From Clostridium folliculivorans (GTDB lineage Bacteria > Bacillota > Clostridia > Clostridiales > Clostridiaceae), in assembly GCF_024341905.1 (NCBI RefSeq), contig NZ_BQXY01000007.1, forward strand, positions 180,723-244,722: 64,000 nucleotides of DNA. The letters are read 5' to 3'. This document shows, piece after piece, positions 43,786 to 52,465 of this stretch (the stretch's first letter is position 1; each line of letters opens with the position of its first letter). The translations under genes and the position numbers were made by a program. The notes beneath the pieces were generated by a model. The model had not been told where the DNA came from. It did no database searches and saw nothing but the letters and a program-made list of their open reading frames with translations.

Positions 43786-45294
43786 TTATTCTCCCCTTTT
43801 AATATATTTCTTTAAAACATCCCTACCATTACTACCATAACATTTCTTTTCATGCAAATAAATCATAATTTGTTCATACACTCCATTCCATCTACTTACC
43901 TGAGGATTGAATCTATCGAAAGAAGAGTTATGCCAAAGAAGGGTAAATACCCCATTATAATCTTGCACTTGATTAATTAATAATTTTACCTTTTCAGTTG
44001 CCTCATCTAATCCATAACCACTGTATCTGCTGTCCATTATCGAAGTTTCCATAACTATTAATGGTATTTCCCATATATCTAAAACTCTATTTTCCAGTAT
44101 ATCAAATGGCTTATACGGATGGCATATGCCACATCTAAATCCTTCTGAATCTGCAAAACTTAGTGTACAATCATACAAAAAGCCCAATTTTTCTTGTATC
44201 CTCCAAGTAAAAGGAGCACTAAATCTTAGAAAATGTTGTCTTATCCCATATTCTTCTGATTTAACAATACTATCTAGGTTTATTTTTTCATCTTTCATCT
44301 TTATGTAATCATTATAGCTATTAAAACTTCCGTGATACCCACACTCAAATCCATCTCTTTCAAGATTATCAATTAAATCTATCACTCTTTTATCATTGTA
44401 TATATATTTATTATCAAAGCTTGTCTCTCCACCAGTCATAAAATAGAAAGTTGATGTAAAGCCAAACCTTTTTTCCAAATCCATAATATATTCAAAGGTC
44501 CAGTAAGGATCTTCTTTATAATCAGACTTACTCTTAACATAATTCGCTAGATTTTTTAAAGATAAAGCAATCTCTTTATTTTTTACCAAAAGTTTAACTG
44601 AATCTTTTAGTGCTCGTCCCAAATTCGTATACTTTTGTATCCAATCTACATCATGTGTAAAGCAGGCAGCAAAGCTATTATCTCCCCAATAATGTTTTCT
44701 AACAAGCGAATTATCAAGTTTTTTTAATAATGCCCATATGAGTTCTATTTGTTCATTTACTATAGGTCTATCTAAAAAGTTATTTTTATATGCTAATGAT
44801 TCTTTTGCTGAAAATCTATTATATATCTCATCATCACTTTTGTAATTTAACACAACCTCTTCATATCTCGATAGCATAAAGAATATATCAGATACAATAT
44901 CAATATTAGAAGTAATCTTATTGACTTCTTGTTTTATAAATAGCTCAGCATCATCACTAAAAATTGATATTATATCTTTTTTATTTTTTATATTATAATC
45001 AAGGTTATATTTTCTTACACTTTGAGGCACTGAGTCAGCTTCTAGATATCTCTGTGAGAATAACTTATTCGAATTTTCAATTATAACTTTCTTATCAAGC
45101 TTATCAATAAAACTTAAATATTTCTCACTGTCTTTATAAACTATATTTACATTACAAAAATCAACTTCAGTATTTAAATTAATATCATTGTCAGTATAAA
45201 AATAAATCTCTATTCCAAGAATCTCTGATACAGTAGAAAAAACATATTTTATCTGTTTTTTGAACTTATTATTTTCAATAAAAACTCCAACCAT
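43786..45294 (-). CDS. Polysaccharide deacetylase-like protein
   Basis: A 502-aa protein without a signal peptide. The N-terminal ~200 residues are an uncharacterised accessory domain; from about residue 205 the NodB-like fold starts with CFTHDVDW (metal-binding aspartates), followed by FYFMTGG, GYHGSFNSYND, a FRFSAPF-like segment and LLWHNSSFD. The second zinc motif is GYHGS rather than the usual SHTxxH, so activity is less certain. It would remove N-acetyl groups from a sugar in the glycan. ATG 45294 follows GAGGT by 8 bases; a GTG at 45300 overlaps the upstream stop. Confidence 0.8.
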   Translation of the reverse strand: MVGVFIENNKFKKQIKYVFSTVSEILGIEIYFYTDNDINLNTEVDFCNVNIVYKDSEKYLSFIDKLDKKVIIENSNKLFSQRYLEADSVPQSVRKYNLDYNIKNKKDIISIFSDDAELFIKQEVNKITSNIDIVSDIFFMLSRYEEVVLNYKSDDEIYNRFSAKESLAYKNNFLDRPIVNEQIELIWALLKKLDNSLVRKHYWGDNSFAACFTHDVDWIQKYTNLGRALKDSVKLLVKNKEIALSLKNLANYVKSKSDYKEDPYWTFEYIMDLEKRFGFTSTFYFMTGGETSFDNKYIYNDKRVIDLIDNLERDGFECGYHGSFNSYNDYIKMKDEKINLDSIVKSEEYGIRQHFLRFSAPFTWRIQEKLGFLYDCTLSFADSEGFRCGICHPYKPFDILENRVLDIWEIPLIVMETSIMDSRYSGYGLDEATEKVKLLINQVQDYNGVFTLLWHNSSFDRFNPQVSRWNGVYEQIMIYLHEKKCYGSNGRDVLKKYIKRGE

Positions 45295-45296
45295 AA

Positions 45297-46301
45297 TCAC
45301 TTACCTCTAAGTTTATTGTATAGTTTATTCAAGCCATCACTGTTGTTATATATATCTTTAATTATTATTTTTATAAGGCTTTTTTTGCCCATATACTTGC
45401 TTATATTAAAATATGCCTTTTGTTCAGCCCCAAAAGACCTAAAAAATCTTTCTATATCTTCTATCATACTACCCTCAAAATCAAACTTTTTAGTGACTTT
45501 GGAACAGTATTTTATGGCCTCCCATATAAGAAGAGTATTAGCTTCAGAATATCTAAAGTTAGGATCACTAGCTCCCATTAAATAATAAGCCGAGTTTTCA
45601 TCCCATACTACAAAAACAGCAGAATGAACATTTCCTTCACCATCTTCTGCAAAAAGAATTTTAACACATCCATTAACGGAACAGGCATCATAGATTTGTT
45701 TAACAACCTCTAAACTATAAGGAATCTTCATATTCTGCCTGTTAAACGTCATAGTATTAAGCTTATAAAACTCCTCAATATTCATATCCTCTTTTATATT
45801 AACAATCTTCTCAGACTTTCTTATTTGATTTCTAGTTTTTGAATCTATATTACTGAATATATTATCTATATCATATAAATCCTCTATTACATAGGTATAT
45901 CGCGTAGTCTGAGTAAAACCCTTCCAATAAAAAGGTAGCCAATTTGATACTCCGTAATCAAAATTTTGATTATATTGTTCTAGCTTTAATTCACTCAACT
46001 TATCGATGATACTATTCATTATATCTTTTTCATACGCCAGTTTCTTTGCATACTTCTGATGGATTGGATACCCAATCCAAACACCATTTTTTTGAGTCAA
46101 TACTGGCTGTACAATTGATTTCTTACCTTTGCTATCTCTAACATAGTAAGGTAACGTTCCAACTATCTTTCCACCTTTATCTACTATTATAACATCCCAA
46201 TTTGACTCTCCACATACCGCATCCATCCACCAATCTTTAGAGAATATAGGAATAGTTTTTTCTATCTTGCAAAGTTCTCTGTACCTCTCTTTATCAGTCA
46301 T
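45297..46301 (-). CDS. FemAB-like GNAT-fold transferase
   Basis: A 334-aa protein of the FemAB-like/BioF2-like acetyltransferase group (PF13480-like): IFSKDWWMDAV near the start, GTLPYY, TRNQIRKSEK in the middle, then the second lobe with SAVFVVWDENSAYYLMGAS, NTLLIWEAI and DFEGSM. Members transfer acyl or aminoacyl groups, here probably to an amino sugar of the glycan. The stop overlaps the start of the deacetylase gene. GGAGGG lies 7 bases before the ATG. Donor not known. Confidence 0.82.
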   Translation of the reverse strand: MTDKERYRELCKIEKTIPIFSKDWWMDAVCGESNWDVIIVDKGGKIVGTLPYYVRDSKGKKSIVQPVLTQKNGVWIGYPIHQKYAKKLAYEKDIMNSIIDKLSELKLEQYNQNFDYGVSNWLPFYWKGFTQTTRYTYVIEDLYDIDNIFSNIDSKTRNQIRKSEKIVNIKEDMNIEEFYKLNTMTFNRQNMKIPYSLEVVKQIYDACSVNGCVKILFAEDGEGNVHSAVFVVWDENSAYYLMGASDPNFRYSEANTLLIWEAIKYCSKVTKKFDFEGSMIEDIERFFRSFGAEQKAYFNISKYMGKKSLIKIIIKDIYNNSDGLNKLYNKLRGK

Positions 46302-46312
46302 TAGATTCCCTC

Positions 46313-47722
46313 CTATATCAGATCAATAGCTTTCATTGCATTTTTTATATTTTTTATGTTTTCTTGTTTATAAAACCTTTGCGACACTTTAATAACATCA
46401 TCTTTATTAACTATAGCGGTATCATTTATAGCCTTTACAAGCTCATAAGGTTCATTTACGTATCTTGTATACTCAGATTCAGTAAGTAGATCCCTAAGGT
46501 TGTCCTCACTAAGGTTATCAATATTAATTAGTATATTAGGCGTACCAAAGGATAAAGCTTCTATAGCACAAGTGGAATATACTGTAAGATGTAAGTCACA
46601 GTATCCTACTGAATGATAAAAATCTATGTTTTCTTCTATAATAACATTTTGAGGAAAATTATATTTACTGAAATCTTTATTAAAGTATCTAGGTATAAAC
46701 ATATATAATATTTCATTATCACTAGCTGCAGCAGTCTTAATAAAATCTATTAATTTTTCTTCTATAGTTATTTGGGATGTGACCACCACTATTTTCCTAT
46801 ATTCATTTCTAATCTTCGAAAAATACCTTATAACCTTATCATTTTCTTTACTATCTCTTATAACATCTTCGATATAATAGTTTCCTATGGAATAAATATT
46901 ATTACTTTCAATATAATTATTGCTTATTATATCTTTAACATAATCTCCAAATACAAATATATAATCGCTAAATACATCTTTTCCTATTGGTTTGAAGATA
47001 TTGTAAGCATAGTGATTGCTATTTATAATCCCATGTTGAAATTCTACTACCTTTATGTTGTTCTTATGAGCGCTAAAAATAAGAGCTTGATGCATTAAAT
47101 TATAGTAGCAGTTAACAAAAACCGCCTTACATTGCTTTGTTTTTAAGAAATCATCAAATACTTCAACATATTTAAAAAAGTTATTAATTATACTAATATA
47201 ATCAACTCTAACTCCATAACTTCTCTCAATTTCATCAAGTATAGAGCACTGATCTATTTTTACATCTACCTTTTTAGTAACTTTCTTTATATCAAATAGG
47301 CTAGTGCTAATATAATTCTTGTGATAATATTCGCTATTATTTTTATGTTTTGAATCTATACAGTTAAGGCATATTAAAGACTCGCTACCAAACTCCTTAA
47401 TAAATCCATGTGCTATTTTATCTGAAACTTTTGAATCTATAGTACGTTCTTCTAGTCTATCAGTAAATATTATATAAGGATAATTACTGAAATACTTATG
47501 TATATTCCAAATACTATTAGATACTTTGCTTAATGCCCTAGTATATTTACTATCTACCACATTGCTATTAGTACTACTTCCACCACCATTAATAACCATA
47601 TTCTCATAGGAATTAGCATAATGCCATCTTAAAATCTGCCATACCCTAAGTTCATTAGTAGCAATATCTTCAACTTTATAATTCAATTCTACTTCTTTTA
47701 AAAAATCCATTGGTTTCATCAT
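46313..47722 (-). CDS. Putative GT-B glycosyltransferase
   Basis: A 469-aa protein with no membrane segment. The C-terminal half has GT-B features: VVEFQHGIINSNHYAY, FVFGDYVKDI, VVVTSQ, and a donor-site-like TVYSTCAIEALSFGTPNILI. The pattern resembles capsule or teichoic-acid type transferases (CDP-glycerol or polysialyltransferase-like folds), but no specific family is recognised. ATG 47722 is chosen because AAGGTGG lies 5 bases upstream; a GTG at 47731 overlaps that site. It lies between the FemAB-like gene and a flippase in the glycan locus. Confidence 0.72.
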   Translation of the reverse strand: MMKPMDFLKEVELNYKVEDIATNELRVWQILRWHYANSYENMVINGGGSSTNSNVVDSKYTRALSKVSNSIWNIHKYFSNYPYIIFTDRLEERTIDSKVSDKIAHGFIKEFGSESLICLNCIDSKHKNNSEYYHKNYISTSLFDIKKVTKKVDVKIDQCSILDEIERSYGVRVDYISIINNFFKYVEVFDDFLKTKQCKAVFVNCYYNLMHQALIFSAHKNNIKVVEFQHGIINSNHYAYNIFKPIGKDVFSDYIFVFGDYVKDIISNNYIESNNIYSIGNYYIEDVIRDSKENDKVIRYFSKIRNEYRKIVVVTSQITIEEKLIDFIKTAAASDNEILYMFIPRYFNKDFSKYNFPQNVIIEENIDFYHSVGYCDLHLTVYSTCAIEALSFGTPNILINIDNLSEDNLRDLLTESEYTRYVNEPYELVKAINDTAIVNKDDVIKVSQRFYKQENIKNIKNAMKAIDLI

Positions 47723-47732
47723 TACATCCACC

Positions 47733-49193
47733 TTACTTAGTTTTTGATACGAAACTCTTTAGCTTTTTTATTAATAGATTTACTTCTTTTTTATATAGCA
47801 CCGAAAGAAAAGCAATTACAACTATAGCTATTAATAATTTAATCAAGAAAAAGTATATAAATGAAAAGCTTCCTTCCAAGAAACAAAAAGATGAAACTAT
47901 CATAAATAAGAAAGTTATTAAATATAATTTAACATAATTAAAACCTATCTTTTCTATGAATGATGATATTATAAGTATTAGTACACTTGCCATAAACATT
48001 GATATTAAACTAGCAGCGGCTGACCCAACAGTTCCATACTTAGGTATTAGTAAATAGTTTAAAACAGAATTGGCAATGGCACTAAATATAGTTCCTATTG
48101 AAACAAACTTAGTTCCCTTTTTATTATAAAATAGTGGATTAACAAAAAAATAGTATAATCCATTAAAAACAAATGCAAATGTAATTACTGGAACTACCTT
48201 CCACCCATCTCCAAATTCAAACTTTTTACTTATTAAAATATTTATCACTTCTTGTCCAAAAAGTGATATCAACATAGCCAAAAGCCCATAAGCTACGACA
48301 ACATATTCAGTAAATTTTACGACGACTTTCTTTCCTTCCTTCCCACTGTTCATCTTATCAAAAAACCAAGGAACATAGGCCTGGTTAACAGCTGTGGTAA
48401 GTATATTCATGATATTACCAAACTGAAAGGCTATATTGTACGATCCTGCTGCTTCTGTAGATTGCATCTTATTTAAGAACAGTCTATCTATCATTGAGAT
48501 CATCCATCCTGAAAGTGAATGCGGTATCAATGGTAGTGAGTATCTCAGTGATTGTTTCAAATATATCTTATTTATTTTCAATTTAACTTTTGGTATAAAA
48601 TTTATTAAAGTATATACAAAAAATATTATATCTGTAGTAGCTAAACCTAATAGAACTCCTGCAGCTCCTAATTTAAAGCCTACCACATATGTAATTGTCA
48701 AAAGTAAATTTATAGTGAAATAGCTCAAATTATTTAAGCCATATTGTTTTCCATTTTGTTCTGCCTGTAAAGTACTCTGAAATATATTATAAATTGGATT
48801 AAGAGTTATAGAAATAAGTGCAATTGCAAAATAAGGGAAAAAGCTTATGCCATCTACAAAAGGCGAAATTATGTATCTATGAAATGCAAATATTATAATA
48901 CTCATAAATATGCTATTCATTGAAACAAATAATATATTTGTTCCCCAGAATTCTTTTAATTTTTCCTTGTCATCTTTATAATCAAAATAATATCTCGAAA
49001 TAGCTCCATTTAACGATAACATATAAAAAACAGTAAGTAGACTAACAACAGCTTGAACTACACCAGTTATTCCATAATCAGTCTTAGTTAAATACGAAGT
49101 ATAAACAGGTAAAAGAAATAACCCTATACATTTTTGTAATATAGATACGACTGTATATATCCCTGAATTTGCAAGCATCTTTTTAGTTGACAT
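47733..49193 (-). CDS. Oligosaccharide flippase (distinct from paralogues A-C)
   Basis: A 486-aa polytopic protein with 14 predicted helices, of the polysaccharide-transport family but a different branch (NSGIYTVVSILQKCIGLFLL at the N-terminus, TDYGITGVVQAVVSLL, then SGWMISMIDRLFLNKM). It likely exports a second glycan unit or lipid-linked precursor. The start has GGAGAAA upstream. Repeat R4 and a hairpin lie between it and the WbpA-like gene, so expression may be attenuated there. Confidence 0.9.
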   Translation of the reverse strand: MSTKKMLANSGIYTVVSILQKCIGLFLLPVYTSYLTKTDYGITGVVQAVVSLLTVFYMLSLNGAISRYYFDYKDDKEKLKEFWGTNILFVSMNSIFMSIIIFAFHRYIISPFVDGISFFPYFAIALISITLNPIYNIFQSTLQAEQNGKQYGLNNLSYFTINLLLTITYVVGFKLGAAGVLLGLATTDIIFFVYTLINFIPKVKLKINKIYLKQSLRYSLPLIPHSLSGWMISMIDRLFLNKMQSTEAAGSYNIAFQFGNIMNILTTAVNQAYVPWFFDKMNSGKEGKKVVVKFTEYVVVAYGLLAMLISLFGQEVINILISKKFEFGDGWKVVPVITFAFVFNGLYYFFVNPLFYNKKGTKFVSIGTIFSAIANSVLNYLLIPKYGTVGSAAASLISMFMASVLILIISSFIEKIGFNYVKLYLITFLFMIVSSFCFLEGSFSFIYFFLIKLLIAIVVIAFLSVLYKKEVNLLIKKLKSFVSKTK

Positions 49194-49213
49194 ATATTTC
49201 TCCTTTATGTTTT

Positions 49214-49241
49214 AATAGGATATCTTTAGCGATATCCTATT
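49214..49241. other. 11-bp perfect hairpin between R4 and the flippase gene
   Basis: AATAGGATATC (49214-49224) and its complement (49231-49241) flank a 6-base loop. No T-run follows directly, so it may be an attenuator-like or processing element. Confidence 0.5.
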
Positions 49242-49244
49242 ATA

Positions 49245-49347
49245 TATGGATGTACCACTTCATAATAAACTTTATATTTTCTAATATGACTCTCAGATCA
49301 TAGAGGCATTTTGAAAATAGTTTTCAGGTTGAAGTGATACATCTTTA
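49245..49347 (-). repeat. Hairpin repeat family, full copy R4
   Basis: About 103 bp with terminal inverted repeats (GGATGTACCACTTCA and TGAAGTGATACATC) and an apical CTCT/AGAG stem. It sits 10 bases past the WbpA-like stop and 51 bases before the flippase start, in the same orientation as the genes. Confidence 0.85.
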
Positions 49348-49357
49348 GAAATTAATT

Positions 49358-50677
49358 TTAAAGTAATACAATATTTTCTTTGTTTTCTACATTCTTAGTT
49401 GCGTTTTTTGTATCAAATATGACCTTAGCATTTTTTTGTACATAATTATAATCCATATTTGTATGCATAGTAGTTATAACTACTATATCTGCATCTCTTA
49501 AGACCGTCTCTGTTAAATCGGCTATACCTTGATGTTCAACACCCTTATACTTATAAGAAGATACATAAGGATCATAGAATGATATATCAGCACCTTCATT
49601 TTGGAAGTTTTCTATAACCTTTAATGCAGGGCTTTCTCTGTAATCATCAATATCTTGTTTATAAGCTACTCCAAGAATTAAAACCTTAGAGCCATTTATA
49701 GGTTTCTTATATTTATTTAGTATCTTTCCAGCTCTCTCTATTACATACTGAGGCATATAATTGTTTATCTCACCTGATGTCTCTATAAGTTTAGTATGAT
49801 AGTCATATTCCCTAGCTTTCCAAGTAAGATAATATGGATCTAATGGTATACAATGCCCGCCAAGCCCTGGACCTGGATAAAATGCTTGAAAACCATATGG
49901 TTTTGTCTTAGCAGCATCAATAACTTCCCATACGCTTATACCCATCTTCTCACAAATAATAGCCATCTCATTAGCTAATCCAATATTAATATTTCTATAG
50001 GTATTTTCTAGAATCTTTTCCATCTCAGCAACTGCTGGACTAGATACTTCTAAAATTTCACTTTCAAGTACATTTCTATACATAGCTGCTGCTACTTCTG
50101 TACTATCTTTTCCAACACCACCTACTACTTTAGGAGTATTCTTTGTCTTATACAACAAATTACCTGGATCTACTCTTTCTGGAGAAAATGCTAAATAGAA
50201 GTCCTTACCACACTTCAAGCCTGACTTACTTTCTAGTATCGGCAATAGCAATTCTTCTGTAGTTCCAGGATATGTAGTACTCTCTAATACCACAACCATA
50301 CCTTCATGAAGGTATTCTGCTACTGCTTCTGTTGATGCTTTTACATAGCTTATATCAGGTTGTTGATACGCATCTAATGGTGTAGGAACACAAATAGCTA
50401 CAAAATCTACATCTTTTACAAAAGAAAAATCAGTTGTTGCTGTTAATATTCCACTCTTAACAACATTACTAAGATCAGAATCAACAACATCACCTATATA
50501 ATTAACTCCACTATTAACAAGCTCTACTTTATTTGCTTGTACATCAAATCCTATTGTTTTATATCCAGCCTTTGCTTTTTCAACCGCTAATGGTAAACCA
50601 ACATAGCCTAAACCAATAACTCCTACAATAGCAGTCTTCTCATTTATCTTTTTAAGTAATTCTTCTTTAACGCTCAT
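49358..50677 (-). CDS. Nucleotide sugar dehydrogenase (WbpA/UDP-N-acetylglucosamine 6-dehydrogenase-like)
   Basis: A 439-aa NAD-dependent enzyme oxidising C6 of a UDP-sugar to the uronate. The Rossmann motif GLGYVGLPLAVEKAKAG is near residues 20-36, a TTYPGTTEE segment lies at about 120, the catalytic cysteine is in PGLGGHCIPLDPYYL, and a C-terminal UDP-binding domain follows. The HCIPLDP form fits WbpA/WecC-type UDP-N-acetylhexosamine dehydrogenases. With the WbpD, WbpE and WbpB homologues nearby, UDP-GlcNAc to UDP-GlcNAcA is likely. It is 4 bases after the WbpD-like gene. Confidence 0.9.
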   Translation of the reverse strand: MSVKEELLKKINEKTAIVGVIGLGYVGLPLAVEKAKAGYKTIGFDVQANKVELVNSGVNYIGDVVDSDLSNVVKSGILTATTDFSFVKDVDFVAICVPTPLDAYQQPDISYVKASTEAVAEYLHEGMVVVLESTTYPGTTEELLLPILESKSGLKCGKDFYLAFSPERVDPGNLLYKTKNTPKVVGGVGKDSTEVAAAMYRNVLESEILEVSSPAVAEMEKILENTYRNINIGLANEMAIICEKMGISVWEVIDAAKTKPYGFQAFYPGPGLGGHCIPLDPYYLTWKAREYDYHTKLIETSGEINNYMPQYVIERAGKILNKYKKPINGSKVLILGVAYKQDIDDYRESPALKVIENFQNEGADISFYDPYVSSYKYKGVEHQGIADLTETVLRDADIVVITTMHTNMDYNYVQKNAKVIFDTKNATKNVENKENIVLL

Positions 50678-50681
50678 AAAA

Positions 50682-51266
50682 TTATTCTCCCCTCGCAGAT
50701 ACGGTCCAATCGTTTATTATATAATCTTTTCCACAAGCTTCACATGTACATTGATTAAGTTTATCAAAATATATTCTTTCACCGCACTGGCAAACATGTC
50801 CTATTATTCGTGCAGGATTTCCAACAACTAAAGCATAATCAGGTATATCTTTAGTAACAACAGTACCAGCTCCAACTAATGCATATCTTCCTATGTTATT
50901 GCCACAAACAATTGTGGCATTGGCACCTATACTGGCCCCCTTAGAAATTCTAGTCTCTTTATACTCACTTTTTCTTTCAATAAAACTTCTAGGATTTACT
51001 ACATTAGTGAATACACAGGATGGACCTAAAAACACATCATCTTCACATATTACCCCTGTATAAACAGAAACATTATTTTGTATTTTTACTCCATTTCCTA
51101 ATACTACCCCAGGAGATATAACAACATTTTGGCCTATATTACACCTTTCACCTATAATACAATCTTTCATTATATGCGAAAAATGCCATATCTTTGTCCC
51201 ATCGCCAACCTTGGAAGGTTCGTCTAAGTATGAAGATTCATGAATAAAATAATCTCCTTTACTCAT
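50682..51266 (-). CDS. Left-handed beta-helix N-acetyltransferase, WbpD-like
   Basis: A 194-aa hexapeptide-repeat acetyltransferase. Imperfect repeats (VGDGTKIWHFSHIMKDCIIG, NVVISPGVVLGNGVKIQNNV and further units ending in ALVGAGTVVTKDIPDYALVV) build the beta-helix. The SFIERKSEYKETRI loop and a C-terminal zinc-like CxC...C..C group match WbpD/WlbB enzymes, which acetylate the 3-amino group of UDP-GlcNAc(3NH2)A. GGGAGG lies 9 bases before the ATG. Packed between the WbpE- and WbpA-like genes. Confidence 0.9.
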   Translation of the reverse strand: MSKGDYFIHESSYLDEPSKVGDGTKIWHFSHIMKDCIIGERCNIGQNVVISPGVVLGNGVKIQNNVSVYTGVICEDDVFLGPSCVFTNVVNPRSFIERKSEYKETRISKGASIGANATIVCGNNIGRYALVGAGTVVTKDIPDYALVVGNPARIIGHVCQCGERIYFDKLNQCTCEACGKDYIINDWTVSARGE

Positions 51267-51271
51267 TTAAA

Positions 51272-52465
51272 TTACCTCCCTATAAAGTCATTAATTGCAT
51301 CTACTATATAATGTTTTTGCTCTAATGTTAATTCGGCATACATTGGTATCGCAAAGGTTCTTTTAGAAAGGTATTCAGTGTTAGGAAAATCTCCATTTTT
51401 ATAACCTAACTCTATATAGACCTTTTGCAAATGTAGCGGTACTGGATAGTACACCCCTGTTGCAATCCCTTTATCTTTCAGATATTCTAAAAATACTTCT
51501 CTATGATCCGATTGTAGTATATACATGTGATATACATGTCGTCTTCCTTCAGCTTCTGTTGGCTTCACTAGAGATTCATTTTTTATATTTTCATTATAGA
51601 ATCTTGCATTATCTCTTCTTTTGTCATTCCATTTATCAATCTCTTTAAGTTTTACTCTCAAAATAGCAGCTTGCATAGCATCCAGTCTTGAGTTATGTCC
51701 TATTAGATAATTGTAATACTTTAATGGATTATATACAGTATCATTACCACTATTACTTACATCCAATTTTTCATTAGTTCCATTTATTAGATTATAAGCT
51801 TTTTGACCATTCTCTCCACTACCATGAGTTCTTAATGCCTTAGCTAATGTAGCTATGTTATCATTATTAGTTACTATCATTCCTCCATCACCAGCACAAC
51901 CTAAGTTTTTAGTTGGAAAGAATGAAAAACAAGCTACATCACCTAAAACTCCTACTTTTTCACCTTTATACTTGGCTCCAATTGCTTGACAAGCGTCCTC
52001 TATTACATATAAATTATATCTTTTTGCAATTTCTAATACTTCATCCATATCAGCTGGTTGTCCAAATATATGAACTGGCATTATTGCTTTTGTGTTTTTA
52101 GTTATCTTATCTTCAATTTTTTTTACATCTATATTAAAAGTATCTAAATTAACATCCACAAATACTGGAATAGCTCCTATTGCAGATATGCTTTCTGCTG
52201 TAGAAAAAAAGGTAAATGGTGTTGTGATTACCTCGTCTCCTTCTTTTATTCCCAATGCTTTCATTGCGATTACCAATGCATCTGTTCCATTACCTACAGA
52301 TATCGCATTTTTAACCCCTAAATAGTCAGAGAACTCTTTCTCAAATTTATTTACATTCTCTCCCATTATATAATTAGTTGATGCTAATACATCTAGTACA
52401 ACACTATTTAATTGATCTGATATTGTGTTATACTGAGCCTTTAAATCTATCAGTGATATTTCCAT
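51272..52465 (-). CDS. DegT/DnrJ/EryC1/StrS aminotransferase, WbpE-like
   Basis: A 397-aa PLP aminotransferase that would aminate a keto-sugar nucleotide. GNGTDALVIAMKALGIKEGD and TPFTFFSTAE are at the cofactor site, IEDACQAIGAKYKG holds the PLP aspartate, and the catalytic lysine is in FSFFPTKNLGCAGDGGM. Adjacent WbpD- and WbpA-like genes point to amination at C3 of a UDP-GlcNAcA derivative. The start ATG at 52465 has AGGAG about 9 bases upstream and lies inside the 3' end of the GT4 gene, so the two overlap by 38 bases. Confidence 0.9.
   Translation of the reverse strand: MEISLIDLKAQYNTISDQLNSVVLDVLASTNYIMGENVNKFEKEFSDYLGVKNAISVGNGTDALVIAMKALGIKEGDEVITTPFTFFSTAESISAIGAIPVFVDVNLDTFNIDVKKIEDKITKNTKAIMPVHIFGQPADMDEVLEIAKRYNLYVIEDACQAIGAKYKGEKVGVLGDVACFSFFPTKNLGCAGDGGMIVTNNDNIATLAKALRTHGSGENGQKAYNLINGTNEKLDVSNSGNDTVYNPLKYYNYLIGHNSRLDAMQAAILRVKLKEIDKWNDKRRDNARFYNENIKNESLVKPTEAEGRRHVYHMYILQSDHREVFLEYLKDKGIATGVYYPVPLHLQKVYIELGYKNGDFPNTEYLSKRTFAIPMYAELTLEQKHYIVDAINDFIGR

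Noticed and set aside
8102..49347. CRISPR-like array or insertion sequence as the source of the repeats
   Set aside because: Copies are dispersed, not regularly spaced, and no transposase or cas gene is present in the window.
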